From: Motacilla alba alba
Taxonomy: Eukaryota > Chordata > Aves > Passeriformes > Motacillidae
Direction of reading: 5' to 3'
Length of the DNA stretch: 64,000 bases
Assembly: GCF_015832195.1 (NCBI RefSeq)
Contig: NC_052046.1
Coordinates: forward strand, 32,578,911-32,642,910
Each line of letters opens with the position of its first letter. Position 1 is the stretch's first letter. Positions 1 to 11,744 of the stretch are shown in pieces. The position numbers and the translations under genes were made by a program. The notes beneath the pieces were generated by a model. That model saw nothing but the letters and a program-made list of their open reading frames with translations, did not search any database and had not been told where the DNA came from.

Positions 1-3000
1 AGAAACATTAATAAACTCAGAAAAGGCAGGCTAAAGCCTCCAACATAGAGGACAGAGTATTTTAGGTAATCATTGTGAAAACCCACATGCCTAACTATCT
101 CCTCATAGAAGAATGGAATTTTTTATTTTTTTTCCTCTGGAAGGACCAACATGGACTATTTATTTTGTAGGTTTGGCCTTTCATTTTCTTTTTTCCTTTC
201 AACTGCCTTTCATTTTCTTTTTTCCTTTCAACTGCAATGAATTTTCCATCTCTTTTTACAGGACTTCTTCATATTTTATTGAATAAATAGGATGTATTAA
301 ATTACTCAAAAATCTCTTTAGAGCCATAGACAACTCATTCTTAACTATTATTTTTCCAACTCAGATGCATTTATGAATTTCATGGCTTCTGAAGAGGAAA
401 TCTGCCCACAGGATAGGGCATTTCAGGTGCAATAAGTAAAATTATTGTTGTTTGTTTGGGTGTTTTTTCAGTTTCTGGGTGGTTGTGAGATATATCCAAA
501 ACTGTGTTCTGTAGAAGAAATTGAACAAAACTCACACATAAAATAAGAGATGCAACACACTGAGCATAATGAGATCTTCCTGCAATCAACCTCTCCAGTT
601 GTTTACCACTCTACTGTCACTGGAGTTGATGCAAAGATGCCAGACTCTCTGCAGCCATCTAAAGATTTTCTAACTTGCAGGTCATAGCTATGGAGAAATC
701 ATCAGATTTATTTCTGCAACAGAATTCTCTAGTTCCATGACACTGTTTTGAGGCAAAACTGAATGTATCATCTTTTCCCAAGACTTTTTTTTTTCCCATT
801 GCCTTGTACCCTTAAAATCTCTGTTACTATTATTTTGTAGAAGCCTAGTTTCATTCGTTACTTAGAGCAACTGTAAAGAAAAATCCGTAGATATTTTAAT
901 AAACTACAATATTTTGGTTTAGAGTCCTAATTTTATCTGATGCATGAACTTTAATGTATATTTTGTATTAGTATCTAGATTTTAAAACGAAATCAGATTT
1001 CTTACGAGAAACTTAAATAAACCTCTGAAATGTCTGTTCTCCACTGAGATCACCATGTTCAATTTAAATTTCAAACCCCTGTACATTGTAGTCAGATATA
1101 TGTATACTATATGTTATAGCATTTGCATAAAAACAATTACATATTTGACAATTATTTTTTAGCATTTGCAAAAAGGAAAAAAATCTTAATAAATACTTTA
1201 AGATAATTTTCCAAAGAAAGTCCTTACTTGCTAAATACAGGCAGAAAAAAAATGAGTAATCTCAAGCACACTTTTCTATTGCTTAAAGAAGTAATTTTTT
1301 TGGCATGTTAAGAAAACTCATGTCAGAATATGAAAAATTCTTTGTTAGGGAGAATCACAAGCCTAATGAGAAAGTAACTGTATGTGACATGAGAACTGGC
1401 ACCTAAACCATTACTTAATATATGTTTTATGCAGTGCAGATAAATTAATGATTAGAAAACTTCCTTGGATATGCTTGCACTGTTAAGATAAATAAAAATC
1501 CGGCTCTCATTAACTTTCTTCTCAGCTGCTGCTACAACTACAAGACATTTATCACAACATTCCTCTCTCTCTCCCTCCATCTTTTTTTTGTGTGTATCCT
1601 TCTCTTGCAGCACACCTGGGAGACAGTACATACCAGCAGATCTCTCACTTCCAGAAATGTTGGTTCCCTGCTCTTCACTTCCTTACTTATTGAAAAAAGA
1701 TTTCCAAACCATAATCATAAACTACCCATTGAAAATAAATCAGAAGGGTTATAAACTGCTACAAACAGATGTTTGAAAGGCATTGCTACAAGCTTCATGT
1801 GCAATTCAGATGCAGTAAATAATCTGGGGCTTCTGCCTCCTTTACCACTTTGATGAGTTTGCCTTTTATATTCTGATAGAAAACTAATGAGTAGTAAATT
1901 CAAATTACATGCCAGGCCAATCACTTATATAAGACTGTCTGCTTCATGCCAAAAAAGTATTAGAAGGGTAAGTTTTAAAAAAATATAAATAGCAAATACT
2001 TTCAGAGGTCAGTTTTTGAAGTGTGAAAGTGACCCACAGTGTTTATATCTGGCTGTAAACATCGGGTTGCACCATTTTAAGTTAAGTTACAATACCTGTA
2101 TTAAAAAAGAACACCATATAGTAAATATGTCATAAATTCCTCTAAAATATTAGGGTACATTGCCTGAATACTTCCATAGTTGTCTGGAATATTCCTGGTT
2201 GTGATTACATGTTTATACAGTGAATTATATAAATTTTAAACAGTGGTTCATTGAGACAAGTTTTCAAGAAAATTCAGCAGTACTAAATATGATGGAAAAA
2301 AAACCAAAAAACTTAAGGTGTTATTGATAAAATGACCTTATAAACTGTGCACCAGAAAGTTTGACATTGGAGATTAAAGGCCTGAATTTGTCTGTGAGAA
2401 ATGCATTTTAAAATAAGTGTCATAGCAAGGGGATCTTCAAAGGCTGCTGCTAACAAAAGCTAAAGTCCTTACTCCCTTCAAAACAATAAAATAACCCATG
2501 GATATATTTTTTTTCCTTTTTGGCAGAAAACTCATCTTCATTTACACTGAAAGAGTAATTATTAATTTAACTGACATAAATTTTCTGTCAACAGAAGATC
2601 AATTTATTCACTTTTATTCTTTTGCTTTATCCTATATACCACTTTTCTTTTAAAAGTTTAAACATTATTTAATAATGTTGCTTAGGGTTTCTAAGCTCTC
2701 TAAAATATCTAGTGAGTCTATTGTTCTTGAGTAAGTGCAAGACCACTGAATGTCTTAATTAGTGTCTAGAAGCAGATATTTTTTAGCTCTGCATTAATTT
2801 TATGACAAAAAAAACACCAAAAAAACCAACATAAGGGACTAAAGACTTAATGATCTTTTAATGCAGATTTCTGAATAGTTAATGCAATAACTGTAATTGA
2901 AATGGATCAAGTGTTACCAGACTGCACTTTCCGAAAGTGTTACTCAAAGGTTTGTCAAATGAAGAGTTTCTCAAGCATTTTTCTCTGTAAGTCTTTTCAG

Positions 3001-3195
3001 GAAAAAAAAAAATTCTCAATTTTTTCTTCACTGCCTAATCAATCTATTTATAGACTTGGAAAAACCCCAAAGATACTTTTTGTTGTTTTCCAGTTTTCAA
3101 TAAAATGGGTTGAGGAGTAGATTGTATGTTAAAATCTTACAGATATCACAGTGTAAGTGGGCATTTTTCCAGCTGGGGCCGTTTCTGAATCAGAT
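1..3195. other. Unique AT-rich non-coding sequence
   Basis: No gene or interspersed repeat is recognised here. Open frames are under about 75 codons and resemble nothing known. The stretch holds the 29-bp tandem duplication at 177-234 and several short A or T runs, for example around 788-795, 2812-2825 and 3002-3011. It is likely intergenic or intronic. Confidence 0.6.
177..234. repeat. 29-bp perfect tandem duplication
   Basis: Two identical head-to-tail copies of a pyrimidine-rich 29-mer lie at 177-205 and 206-234. Each begins CCTTTCATTTTC and ends TTTCAACTG. There are only two copies and no divergence between them, which suggests a recent slippage duplication or minisatellite seed. No function is inferred. 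Confidence 0.95.
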
Positions 3196-4262
3196 GCATG
3201 TTCTGGTGATGGAAGACACAGGGAAGGCAGAATCACTGAATGCCTTCTCTGCCTCAGTCTTCACTACTGGCCCTCAGGAGCCTCCCAGACTGCTGAGAAA
3301 GGAAGACTGGGGAAAGGAAAAAGTGCCCTTGGTCACAGAGGGTTGGGTGAGAGAATGGTTAGATGGACTTAACACTCAGAAATCCATGGTACCTAACAGG
3401 ATGCACCCGCAGGTGCTGAGGCAGTTGGCAGATGTTGCTAGGCCACTCTCCGTCACCTTTGAGAAATTATGGAGAACAGGAGAGTTCCCTGGTGGTTGAA
3501 GAAAAGCCAGTGTTACTCATCTTCAAAAAGGGAAAGAGGACTTGGGAAACTACCAGGAAACATTAAACATCACCTCCATCCCTGGAAACGTGATGTAACA
3601 TGTCATTCTGGATGTCACCACCAAGCATGGGAAAGAAAAGAAGGTGATCAAGGGTTGTCAGCTTCACCAGGATTCACAAAGGGGCAAAACATGCTTGACC
3701 AATCTGAAGGCCTTCAGTGATGGCTTGGCAGGATGGATTGATGAGGGGAGAGCAGTGGATGCTGTCTGCCTTGGCTTCAGACTTTTGACACTGTCTCCCA
3801 CAGCATCCCTGTAGGCAAGCTCAGGCAGTGTGGGTTAAATGAATGGACAGTGAGATGGATCAAGAACTGGCTGAATTGCAGAGCTCAGAGGGAGGTTATC
3901 AGTGGAGTAGAATCCAGCTGGAGGCCTGTAGTCAGTGGCATTCCCCTGGGACCCATACTGGGTTTAGTCCTTTTCAGCTTGTCTATCAATGACCTAGACA
4001 AAGAGTTAGAATGTGCCCATAGCAAGTTTGGTGATGATAGAAGACTGGAGGGAGTAGTGATCCACCTGAAGGCTGTGCTGACCTTCATCAGGACCCTGAT
4101 AGGCTGGAGAGCTGGGCAGAGAGAAACCGTATGAGGTACAGCCAGGGCAATGTAGGGTCCTGCACCTGGGGAGGAGTAACCCCAAGTACCAGCACAGGCT
4201 GGCCTATTGGAGAGCAGCTCTGCAGAGAAAAACTTTGGATTTGGTGAAAGATTGTGTTGCCC
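3196..4262 (+). mobile_element. CR1 LINE fragment, ORF2 region, + strand
   Basis: The sequence follows the CR1 ORF2 order. First comes a segment whose translation reads like the region just upstream of the reverse transcriptase (KAESLNAFSASVF, then MHPQVLRQLADVARPLS). Next is a frameshifted block, then a reverse transcriptase core at 3850-4116, then a segment matching the GNPKYQHRL/AEKDFG part of CR1 (about 4150-4240). Several frameshifts and stops break it, so it cannot be active. CR1 copies are usually truncated at the 5' end and keep the 3' tail. This one stops near 4262 without the terminal ATTCTATGATTCT-type tail and runs into T-rich low complexity. It is GC-richer than its flanks. Confidence 0.9.
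3850..4116 (+). pseudogene. Broken CR1 reverse transcriptase core
   Basis: An open stretch of about 89 codons carries recognisable CR1 reverse transcriptase motifs: RWIKNWLNCRAQR at residues 2-14, the block SGIPLGPILG at 29-38, and INDLD at 46-50. The catalytic metal-binding motif that is normally FADD reads FGDD at residues 60-63 (DNA 4027-4038), an Ala to Gly change. The frame is cut off from the upstream part of ORF2 by frameshifts at about 3500-3850, and no endonuclease domain is present. In an intact element this enzyme primes reverse transcription from nicked genomic DNA. Here it is a fossil. Confidence 0.85.
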
Positions 4263-4348
4263 CCTGAAAGTATCCATTCGCTTCCCATTCTAAGATACCT
4301 GGCCTTTATAACACAGAACAATTCCATTTCCATCTGACATTCAACTTC

Positions 4349-4441
4349 TTTTTTTTTTTTAAATTTTTTTTTTTTTTGGTTTTTTGTTTGTTTGTTTTTT
4401 GGTGCATATGGTTTTGTTTTGTTTTGCTTTATTTTGTTTTG
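4349..4441. repeat. T-rich / GTTTT low-complexity tract
   Basis: Runs of 11 to 14 T are followed by imperfect GTTT and GTTTT units. The tract lies about 85 bp past the point where the CR1 text stops. It may be an expanded poly-T tract rather than part of CR1. Confidence 0.9.
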
Positions 4442-5524
4442 TCTGCAAAAAGCTAAAAGGAAAAACATATGCTCTTAATTATTTTAATTTTGCAATAGCT
4501 CTGACCTGAACAATTCAAAAGGGAAGAAAAAGAGGAAACTCTTTTTGAAAAAACAGCACAAATCTTAGTCAACTAAATCATAGATGGTCATCTTGGGACA
4601 CTACAGAATTATTTTGATCTGTTGAAGAAAATAATAACCTTTACAATGGCAATAATATAGGAAGATGCAGAATGTTTTTACATAGTAAAGTCATTGTGAG
4701 ATGATAGTTTTAAAAAAAAAAAAAGCTAATATCAAGTGTTAGGGGAAAGACCATACATTACCCTACTTATACCAAAATGTAATGAGCAAAAAGGCTTGAG
4801 GAATAGGCTGTTTAAAAAGTTAAAGCAATTCAAAACGAAACAATTCAAAAAGAAGCCCTAGTAAAAGTATCACACCATCTGTGTAAATCTAACAGGGAAG
4901 GAACAGCCAATAAATCAGTCACTGGGAAAAAGGAAATGACTCAGCCTTCTGAGAAAATCCAATGAACAAAAGAGGCATACTCAGATCAACATGATGAAGC
5001 TTTCTCTTTGCCCTCTAGATTGTGTCAATAACACATAATACGTTCTAACAGCCATTTTTGAAAACTGGTTATGAGAAAATAGTTTATCACTTGCCCAGAA
5101 GGAAATAAATTAAGAAAATGTTTTTCTCTTTGGTTGCCTTGTTAGCCACAAACACTCTAAATGATGCCTTTTCAAGACAGGTTTTCCCCGACACACTGAT
5201 ACAGAAGATTCCTGATATTTTGTAAAATTTTATATAATAAAAAGCACAACTTGTTACCACAGCTAAAGATACTTCATAAAGCAAAAGAGTAATTAAAAAC
5301 AGAAGAGCATTGTGGCCAAGGGTGATAGAAATTAAGATTATGAGGGCATATTTAAAATCAGATGGTAAAGTTTATAATGAAGCCTTCAGGTTTTGGAACA
5401 GACATACCTCTTGATTCTCTAGCAGAATTCCTACTGGAGGTTTCTGATCCTCATACGGATGCAAGATGTTATTGCATTCATAAAAAGCAAAAAAACCCCA
5501 CCTGAAGATCCGTGTATCTTGGGC
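4442..5524. other. Unique AT-rich non-coding sequence
   Basis: No repeat family or gene is recognised. A 12-A run lies near 4712-4723. The stretch ends where the LTR begins with TGTTGGGGGTCC. Confidence 0.55.
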
Positions 5525-5631
5525 TGTTGGGGGTCCACTCCAGCTAGCTGTTTACCCTAGCCCACACGGACCTTCATGGACAAAAGTAAAAGAGGAGAAG
5601 CTCTTCTCCATGTGGGGACAAGGGTCCACAG

Positions 5632-5637
5632 TTTATT
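5632..5637 (-). promoter_or_regulatory. LTR poly(A) signal AATAAA
   Basis: The plus strand reads TTTATT, so the minus strand reads AATAAA in the context CCAATCAATAAACTGTGG. It lies about 125 bases downstream of the TATA-like site in the LTR reading direction, a normal R-region position. Confidence 0.7.
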
Positions 5638-5703
5638 GATTGGTGGGCGGACACCTCAGACTTTTGCAACCTCCCAGGCAAAAAAGAGGCCATCCCATTC
5701 CTG

Positions 5704-5704
<1 letters not shown>

Positions 5705-5739
<35 letters not shown>
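5705..5739 (+). repeat. 35-base G homopolymer
   Basis: An uninterrupted run of 35 G is followed by more G-rich sequence with A and C interruptions up to about 5759. It could form G-quadruplexes on the plus strand. In the LTR reading direction it lies about 25-60 bases downstream of the TATA-like site, so it overlaps the expected transcription start. The exact length is prone to sequencing error. Confidence 0.9.
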
Positions 5740-5740
<1 letters not shown>

Positions 5741-5761
5741 GGGGGAGGGGGGCGGGGGGAC

Positions 5762-5769
5762 TTTTATAC
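5762..5769 (-). promoter_or_regulatory. LTR TATA-like box
   Basis: The plus strand reads TTTTATAC, so the minus strand reads GTATAAAA. It lies upstream of the G/C homopolymer and about 40 bases from a CCAAT/ATTGG motif, as expected for an LTR U3 promoter. Present activity is unknown. Confidence 0.6.
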
Positions 5770-5951
5770 CTGAGGATTGGGGGCGGGGGGAAGAGGATCA
5801 CAGCCAATGGGATACCACTGAGGAGGACCGAGGGGAGGGGCAACCAGGGGATAGACCACGGGGACATAGGGCAGAGGAGTGGATGAGGGAGAGACCATGT
5901 GATGGAAGGGGATAACAAACCGCATCATATAACACAAACAGTCCCACGTAA

Positions 5952-5952
<1 letters not shown>

Positions 5953-5979
<27 letters not shown>
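5953..5979 (+). repeat. 27-base A homopolymer
   Basis: An uninterrupted A run lies inside the U3 part of the minus-oriented LTR, where it reads as poly-T. It is probably a slippage expansion and not a retrotransposon tail, since LTR-like sequence continues on both sides. Confidence 0.9.
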
Positions 5980-5982
<3 letters not shown>

Positions 5983-6046
5983 CCACTCAGTGCAAATCCC
6001 AAATTACCCAGGGCAAAACAACAACTAAATAGCTATTTAGTGCAAC

Positions 6047-7036
6047 ACAACACCCACCCTTATTAATTCTTAATCCCAGAGGCTCAAGTTACAAGGAAAT
6101 TAGTTTTCAGAAGACAGTCACACTGAAACTTAAGACTGCACAATTCAAATGAGGAACATTTTAATGCCTTATACACAACTGAAACTTCCCCACTGCATTA
6201 GGAGCATCGGATTTGAGCTTTCTTTATATGAATCACTATGGCAATTACAAATTAGGAAAGCTGATTTTTAACCAGCGTTTGAAGCAAATAGTGTTTGCTT
6301 GCAAAACATATAGGGAAACTAAACATTAATGAAAACTCTCAAGGTACTCCCTCCAGATTTTGTTCTATATATTCGAAAAAGCAGAATAGAAATGAAAGAA
6401 CAGGAGACACAACGAGGAAAGTGCACTCTGTATTTAGCAGGCCTAAAAGGAGTGACAAGAGCCATAGCAGTGAGAAGAGGAACTGTTTCATTCAGGTGGT
6501 TTTGGATGCAGCATTCCAGAGAGGGACTGTTCTGATATGCCAGCTGTGAAGCACTTCACTTGTGGTATAGCTATGGCTGAGGTTATCCTTTGGTGTCCTC
6601 TACCAAGTGCAGAGATTCTGCACTTGACAAAGCTCTTAATACCATGAACAAACTTTATTCAAAATTAATTATATTCCTAAATTAAACACCAGCACATGCC
6701 TCAGATCTGAAGGCCTCATCCAGGAGAAGTCTGCTGTTCTTACAGACCGAATGAGCAACTCTATGTTATAGTAATAGTCCTTCCTCAATATATAAGAAAT
6801 CCATGTTCCTGTTCTATATTTTTAAAAGATCCAACATGTGCCTTAACTAATTTGATGGTAACTGAAAGAAAAGAGAAATCTTTCAGAGTAATAAGCAAAT
6901 TGGGAAACACTTCATAAGCCTGAACTCTTTTGTAAACTAAATGTCATTCCCTAAAGTGATGCCTTGAGAAGGCTGACCTAGAACAGATGCTAGACAGTGT
7001 TAAAGAGAATAGAGTAGTTATTTACTGAAAGGCCTT
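6047..7036. other. Unique non-coding sequence
   Basis: No repeat family or gene is recognised. Two overlapping open frames at 6295-6549 are under 85 codons, resemble nothing known and have no coding support. Confidence 0.5.
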
Positions 7037-7345
7037 AATGGATACACCTTGGGCAGTACAAGAGCCCAGCCAGGGCTACATCCAAGATGAACCCAAAATG
7101 GTCACAAAAGGGTTAACCAGTCATGAGATGTCTCAATTTGGAAGTTTTGGTCCATTTGCATATTGGAGTTAATTGTCCAGTTACAGCTTTAGCTTATGAA
7201 GTCCCATCCATCCTGTTTTTCTCTCCTCAGTCCACCGCTGTTTATGCTCTTGGAGTCAGTTGTCCTTGGTCCCAAGCTAGGGAAGGAATTGTTTTGTCTA
7301 CATACTCTGTGAAGAGAGCCTATACCATCCCTTAATACAAATCTG
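7037..7345 (+). mobile_element. Possible diverged LTR-like repeat (doubtful)
   Basis: The stretch is richer in GC than its flanks and has a text I associate with bird LTRs. It contains a GGGTTAACCAGTCATGAG block (about 7110-7127), a TTTGCATATTGG block (about 7155-7166) and a GGAATTGTTTTGTC block (about 7285-7298). It starts near TGGATACACC. No TATA box, poly(A) signal or target site duplication was identified, so class and borders are uncertain. It could be a single-copy sequence. Confidence 0.35.
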
Positions 7346-9539
7346 AGAAGTACAGACTAAAGCAGCACAGAATCTGAAAAATATAAAAGCTAAAACTTCA
7401 GGGATCTGAAGAAAGAAATTACCATATCAAACAATTTCCTGGGACCTCAGATCAGGAACTAAACTGCAAAAGGTCACAAGAAATTACAGTGGGCCACAGA
7501 ACATAATTTTCAAGAAAATCCTGCTGTTCTTTCTTAAATAACAAGTTTCTGGAAGTGAATGCTCTGTTAGAAATCATGTATCATTAGAAATTTAATCATA
7601 TTGATACATGGAAGTTTCACTGCATTAGTGTCAAAATGTCAACTCCCCAAATTCATCACCATGTGTTAATGACCTAGATGGTAAATTCCACCATCAGAAA
7701 CTGAATGGTTCACTTTTCCAGATACAGAGTGAATTACTTTTTCACCTAAAGGGACCCTAATCTGCAAATCTTTCTTCTACGCAAATGCTGTCTGCTAAAA
7801 TTTTTTAAATTTTACCATGCCTTATTCAAACAAGAACTATATTTTAACAAACTGTCTAAAAGCTGAACTACTTTTAAATTTCTGAGCTAACATTTTTGAT
7901 GCACACACACTATTTTTATTCACTTCTGCTTATTGTGATGATCCTGTCATTGAACTACACTCTGCCATCAGAAAGAGCTTGTCATATTTTATGAAATAGA
8001 CATGATGAAAATAATACATGAAAAGCTAAGAAGAAAGTGTAAAGCAAGAAAAGAACAAGAGGAAATATGGATTAATGTTGCCTAATTTATGAACAGGATA
8101 TTAAATAACTGGAACATAGCAATTACCTTTAAAAATGGCTCTGTCTCTATGTGCCGCTAAGAACATTCAAGAGAATTTACTGGGATTACTTCCTACGTTT
8201 ATGTCTCTGAGCAGCACATACAGGGTTCACAAAGAAATGAGATTTTTTAAAATATCTCAATACTATTTTATCCTGCTGGAGTCAAAATCAATATTCCATA
8301 ATATTTGAAGTACCAAGCACTTATCTTGCTGATATTTCATTTCTTTGAAATGTTTTGTTATGTCCAATTAAAACATTTTAAACATGCTGTGCTTAATATA
8401 TGTAAAGGAGTTAAAAGAATTAAAAGCTTTTCAAAACATAAATGTTTTAAAAATAAATATAAATAAAACTGTTTTGAAACTCAATATTTCTTTGTTCTAT
8501 TCATCAGTAAGTGAACAATCATATATGCAACTTTACATTTTTTCATTGCACACCTTGGATCTAAGCAACTCATAAGAACATATTGTTTTAACTGTACATT
8601 TACTGCTTTTACTACAAAGTTAATTTATTTTCCTAATAAAAAAGCTGAATTTAACTAAAATTATCTTCCAGTCTTTACTCATTTTGCTTTGAAATTTAGA
8701 TTAGCTTTCCCAATACTTATACTGATAATGGAATATAAAAATTTATAAAATAAATCAAGTTTATTGCTGCTGGGTAGGATTAGTTTCAGTGAAACATAGT
8801 GTTTGTGAAACAGAGTTCTTGTTCAGTCTTCTATGTCTTATTCAGATTGTTATAATGTGCTACTGTAGCAGTAATAAAAATCAAAAAGTAAAATAAAAAT
8901 TATTGACAAGATGTATCACTCATAAAAGCCTTGTTTTAAGAGTACTGAAAATTGAAAGTCAAGTCCTCTCAGTAACTGGGCAATGGCACAGTAATTTAGT
9001 AATGAAATAATTTTCTTTTTGTACAGACATAACATATTACAAGTTTTTGAAATGTTATAGATCTCCAATAGAGTAGCAGAGGAATTAATTTAATTTTTCT
9101 TTTTTCCTATTACTAGGAAGAACAAATATGACACAAAAAAGCAACAGTGAGTGGAGTAGAAAGTTATAACATATTAAAAATATACTTGAACACACCTGTG
9201 ACACTTTTATAGTGAAATTAGTCATCTTGTGATAGCATACAGTAAGTACTCAACATATAATTATAAATTTACAATGAACATTGATTAGTGTTCAAAACTG
9301 GGAATTAATGGAAACTTTAAAGAAAACCATGAAAATAAGTTTTTTTTGTAATGCACAAACAAAAAGAAGTTTTTTTTCAGTAGAAAAAACAGAAATGATC
9401 TTATAAATTCCATGAATAGTGGAAAGCCTACACTTTTGAACAAACAAACAAAAATAATAGAACTATTTCTGAGAATAAGACAAAACTAATTTTTTTAGGA
9501 ATTCTCATCTAGGACAAAACTGGCCAAAGATTTCAAGAT
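7346..9539. other. Unique AT-rich non-coding sequence
   Basis: No gene or repeat family is recognised. The stretch is strongly AT-rich with short A and T runs, for example around 9339-9346 and 9371-9378. Confidence 0.55.
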
Positions 9540-10285
9540 TAAGAAAGGGTCCTTAAGGTAGGTAAGCAATAGGCAGAAACTCAGGAAAGACATTGGCTCA
9601 ATACAAAACCGCTCTGTCAAAATATTCACTGGGAATGCCGGCCAGGCAGAGGTTCTCAGTACTTTCTTTGATGGTTTTCACTGACATAGCTGTGTCGACA
9701 CCACAGGATTAAGCAACCACGGTAATTCTGTGCTGACCCAGCAGTAGTGGAGGAAGGGCTGCTCTGCAGCATTTTCCAAGTGCACAACTCACACACATTT
9801 GTGGGCCTGGGTGTATCCACTCCAGGGAGTTAAGGCAAGTGGCTGACTTTGCGGCCAGGCCACTGTCAGGATATCTGCAAAGTTGTGGAAATCAGGGATC
9901 ATCTGGGTGATGACTGGAAGAGGATAAATATACCTACTGAAAAGGGCACAAAAGAGAACTTAAAAAACTAGACACTCATCAGTCTTACCTCAGTCCTTGG
10001 GAAAATAATGGAGAGAGTCCTCTTAGAAAGTATTTCAAGTCAAACAAAACAGGATTAGGAAAAGCTAAAGCAGATTTATCAAAGGAAAGTCTTTCCAGAC
10101 TGACCTGGTCACACTGTACAACACAGTAACACGTTTTGTAGGCATGAGAGGAGCGGTGAATACTGTCTGTCTAGCCTTTATCAAAGTGTTCAAGACCATC
10201 TCCCACAGCTTCTTGTGAACGAAGTTGCAAAATATGGACTGCGTACAAATCTATGAGATGGGTAGGAAACTGGATAATTGAGTAT
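9540..10285 (+). mobile_element. Old CR1 LINE fragment, + strand
   Basis: The order of CR1 ORF2 landmarks is kept despite heavy divergence. GGCAGAGGTTCTCAGTACTT (about 9645) corresponds to the region upstream of the reverse transcriptase. A block near 9860-9885 corresponds to the GGCCACTCTCC segment, and the block at about 9965-10020 corresponds to the text ending with the ATGGA of the next domain. TGTCTAGCCTTTATCAAAG at about 10167-10185 corresponds to the LDFSKAF motif region. No frame is open across it, and both CR1 ends are missing. It is older than the copy at 3196 by its divergence. Confidence 0.75.
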
Positions 10286-10559
10286 TCTATTTTTCTGTCA
10301 TCACTGTGGATCAGAAAATTGGGACTGAATATGCATTTGGCCCATGAATTAGAATACAGCACAGAATCATGATATTTTTAATTCTATCCCAAAGGAATAG
10401 AATTATCTCTCCATCCTGTAGAACAGGTTATTTAAAGGAACATAAATGCAAGTTCCTTGTTTATTCTAGGCTATGTTAGCCAGCAATTAAAGAAATATTG
10501 CCGACCAGTTTGCACTAGATAATACTTCTCACCTCTTTTTTCACTCTAGTCATGCTCTG

Positions 10560-10605
<46 letters not shown>

Positions 10606-11744
10606 TCCCTATTCTCCAAATATGCAAAGGAAATGGGAAGATTGTGTTACTGATGAGATACAAATTCCCTCTTTCCAGTAAATTCTCAAATCTTATTTAA
10701 AAGGGTGTTGCACATTTATGTCAGCCCGGTTTGGAAACATTGTACAAATATGCTGAAGAAAGAAGTCAGTTGCAACTACAAAACTGTATCCACACTGTTT
10801 CCACGTGGAAGGACAAAAACCATTTCTTCATTCTTCATCAAAATAGAATGACTTAAAGTCAAAGTAGCTTTGTATTAGAATTATACAACAGTATATAGTT
10901 GTTTCCAAATTTGTGGTGTTTTACACAGTTTAAAGTAAGAATTATTGCCAAAACTGGAAGTGTACCACATCAGAACCCTTAGAACGACAAAAAAATACTC
11001 TCTTTGTGCACTTGAAAATTTTGAAAACATTACTATTGCCAAGGACATAGTAAAAATTAAAATAAGTATTGAAACCACTGCGTTTTAAATCAAAATGTAA
11101 AGCCAGTATTAAAAATTAGTATTTTTTCTATCTTGCTAATGTTTCCCAAACAGCAATAACATTCATCTAAGAAATGAAAACCACAAATGAAACTGTATAT
11201 GAAACAATTGACTCAAACAGAGCATGAACAAAGTTGTCCTATGGATTTTTTTTTCGAAGTGAATAAAACGCTATATGAAGCAGACAGTGTTTGTTCTTTA
11301 ATTTAATGACCTGCATGTTTGGGGCACATAAATAATTTATTAAGACAAATCCTGAGCTCCTGCACTTAAACCTGTACATCCATAAAGAAAAGAGTCTACC
11401 TCCCACACACACACCTGTATATGTAACGCAAAACCCATGTCTCCCTGGTACTCACAGCACTGTAAAAGGGAGCATAAACCTCCTGTCATTAATTATTTGG
11501 ACACTGCAGGACCTAATGGATGTCCTATTTGTGAATACAAATTATTCAGTCAGATGTAGCTTTCTTCAAAGCAGAGAAACTTCTGAGTAGAGATTAGAGA
11601 AATCATTATTCCTTTTTCATGTCTTGCTTCCACTTCCAACATTTTGATAAAGCGCTTCCAAATTTAGGATTTTTTTCAGTTTTCAAGGAAAGAATTTTTA
11701 TTTTGTTTGTTTGTTTTGTCTTAAGAGACAGAAATGTTTCTGTG
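10286..11744. other. Unique non-coding sequence with a poly-T run
   Basis: Apart from the 43-base T run at 10561-10603 and a short CA run near 11404-11412, nothing is recognised. Open frames are under 66 codons. Confidence 0.55.
10561..10603 (+). repeat. 43-base T homopolymer
   Basis: This is an uninterrupted T run. On the minus strand it would be poly-A, so it could mark the tail of a retrocopy whose body would lie at coordinates above 10603. The sequence there is not recognisable as a gene, and no target site duplication was found. It is probably a simple homopolymer. Confidence 0.9.

Larger units (their letters stand above)
5525..6046 (-). mobile_element. Solo endogenous retrovirus LTR, minus orientation
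   Basis: Read on the minus strand, the segment has LTR architecture. It begins near 6046 with a TG, then has a U3 with a CCAAT motif (plus-strand 5804-5808 and ATTGG-type sites), a TATA-like GTATAAAAG (plus 5762-5769), an AATAAA poly(A) signal (plus 5632-5637), and a terminus CCCCAACA at 5525. The 3' border (5525) is well marked by a TG/CA end. The 5' border at about 6046 is approximate because several CA dinucleotides fit, and I could not match a target site duplication. Two long homopolymers sit inside it (G at 5705-5739 and A at 5953-5979). No internal retroviral genes adjoin it, so it is a solo LTR. The family is not certain. Confidence 0.75.

Noticed and set aside
3885..4277. 130-codon minus-strand open frame
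   Set aside because: It is antisense to the CR1 reverse transcriptase remnant, which explains the sequence on the other strand.
5576..5918. Gly-rich and Pro-rich open frames on both strands
   Set aside because: They are translations of the 35-base G run and its flanks inside an LTR, not proteins.
10561..10900. Possible minus-strand retrocopy with poly-A tail read as T43
   Set aside because: The adjacent sequence is AT-rich and not gene-like; the run is better taken as a plain homopolymer.
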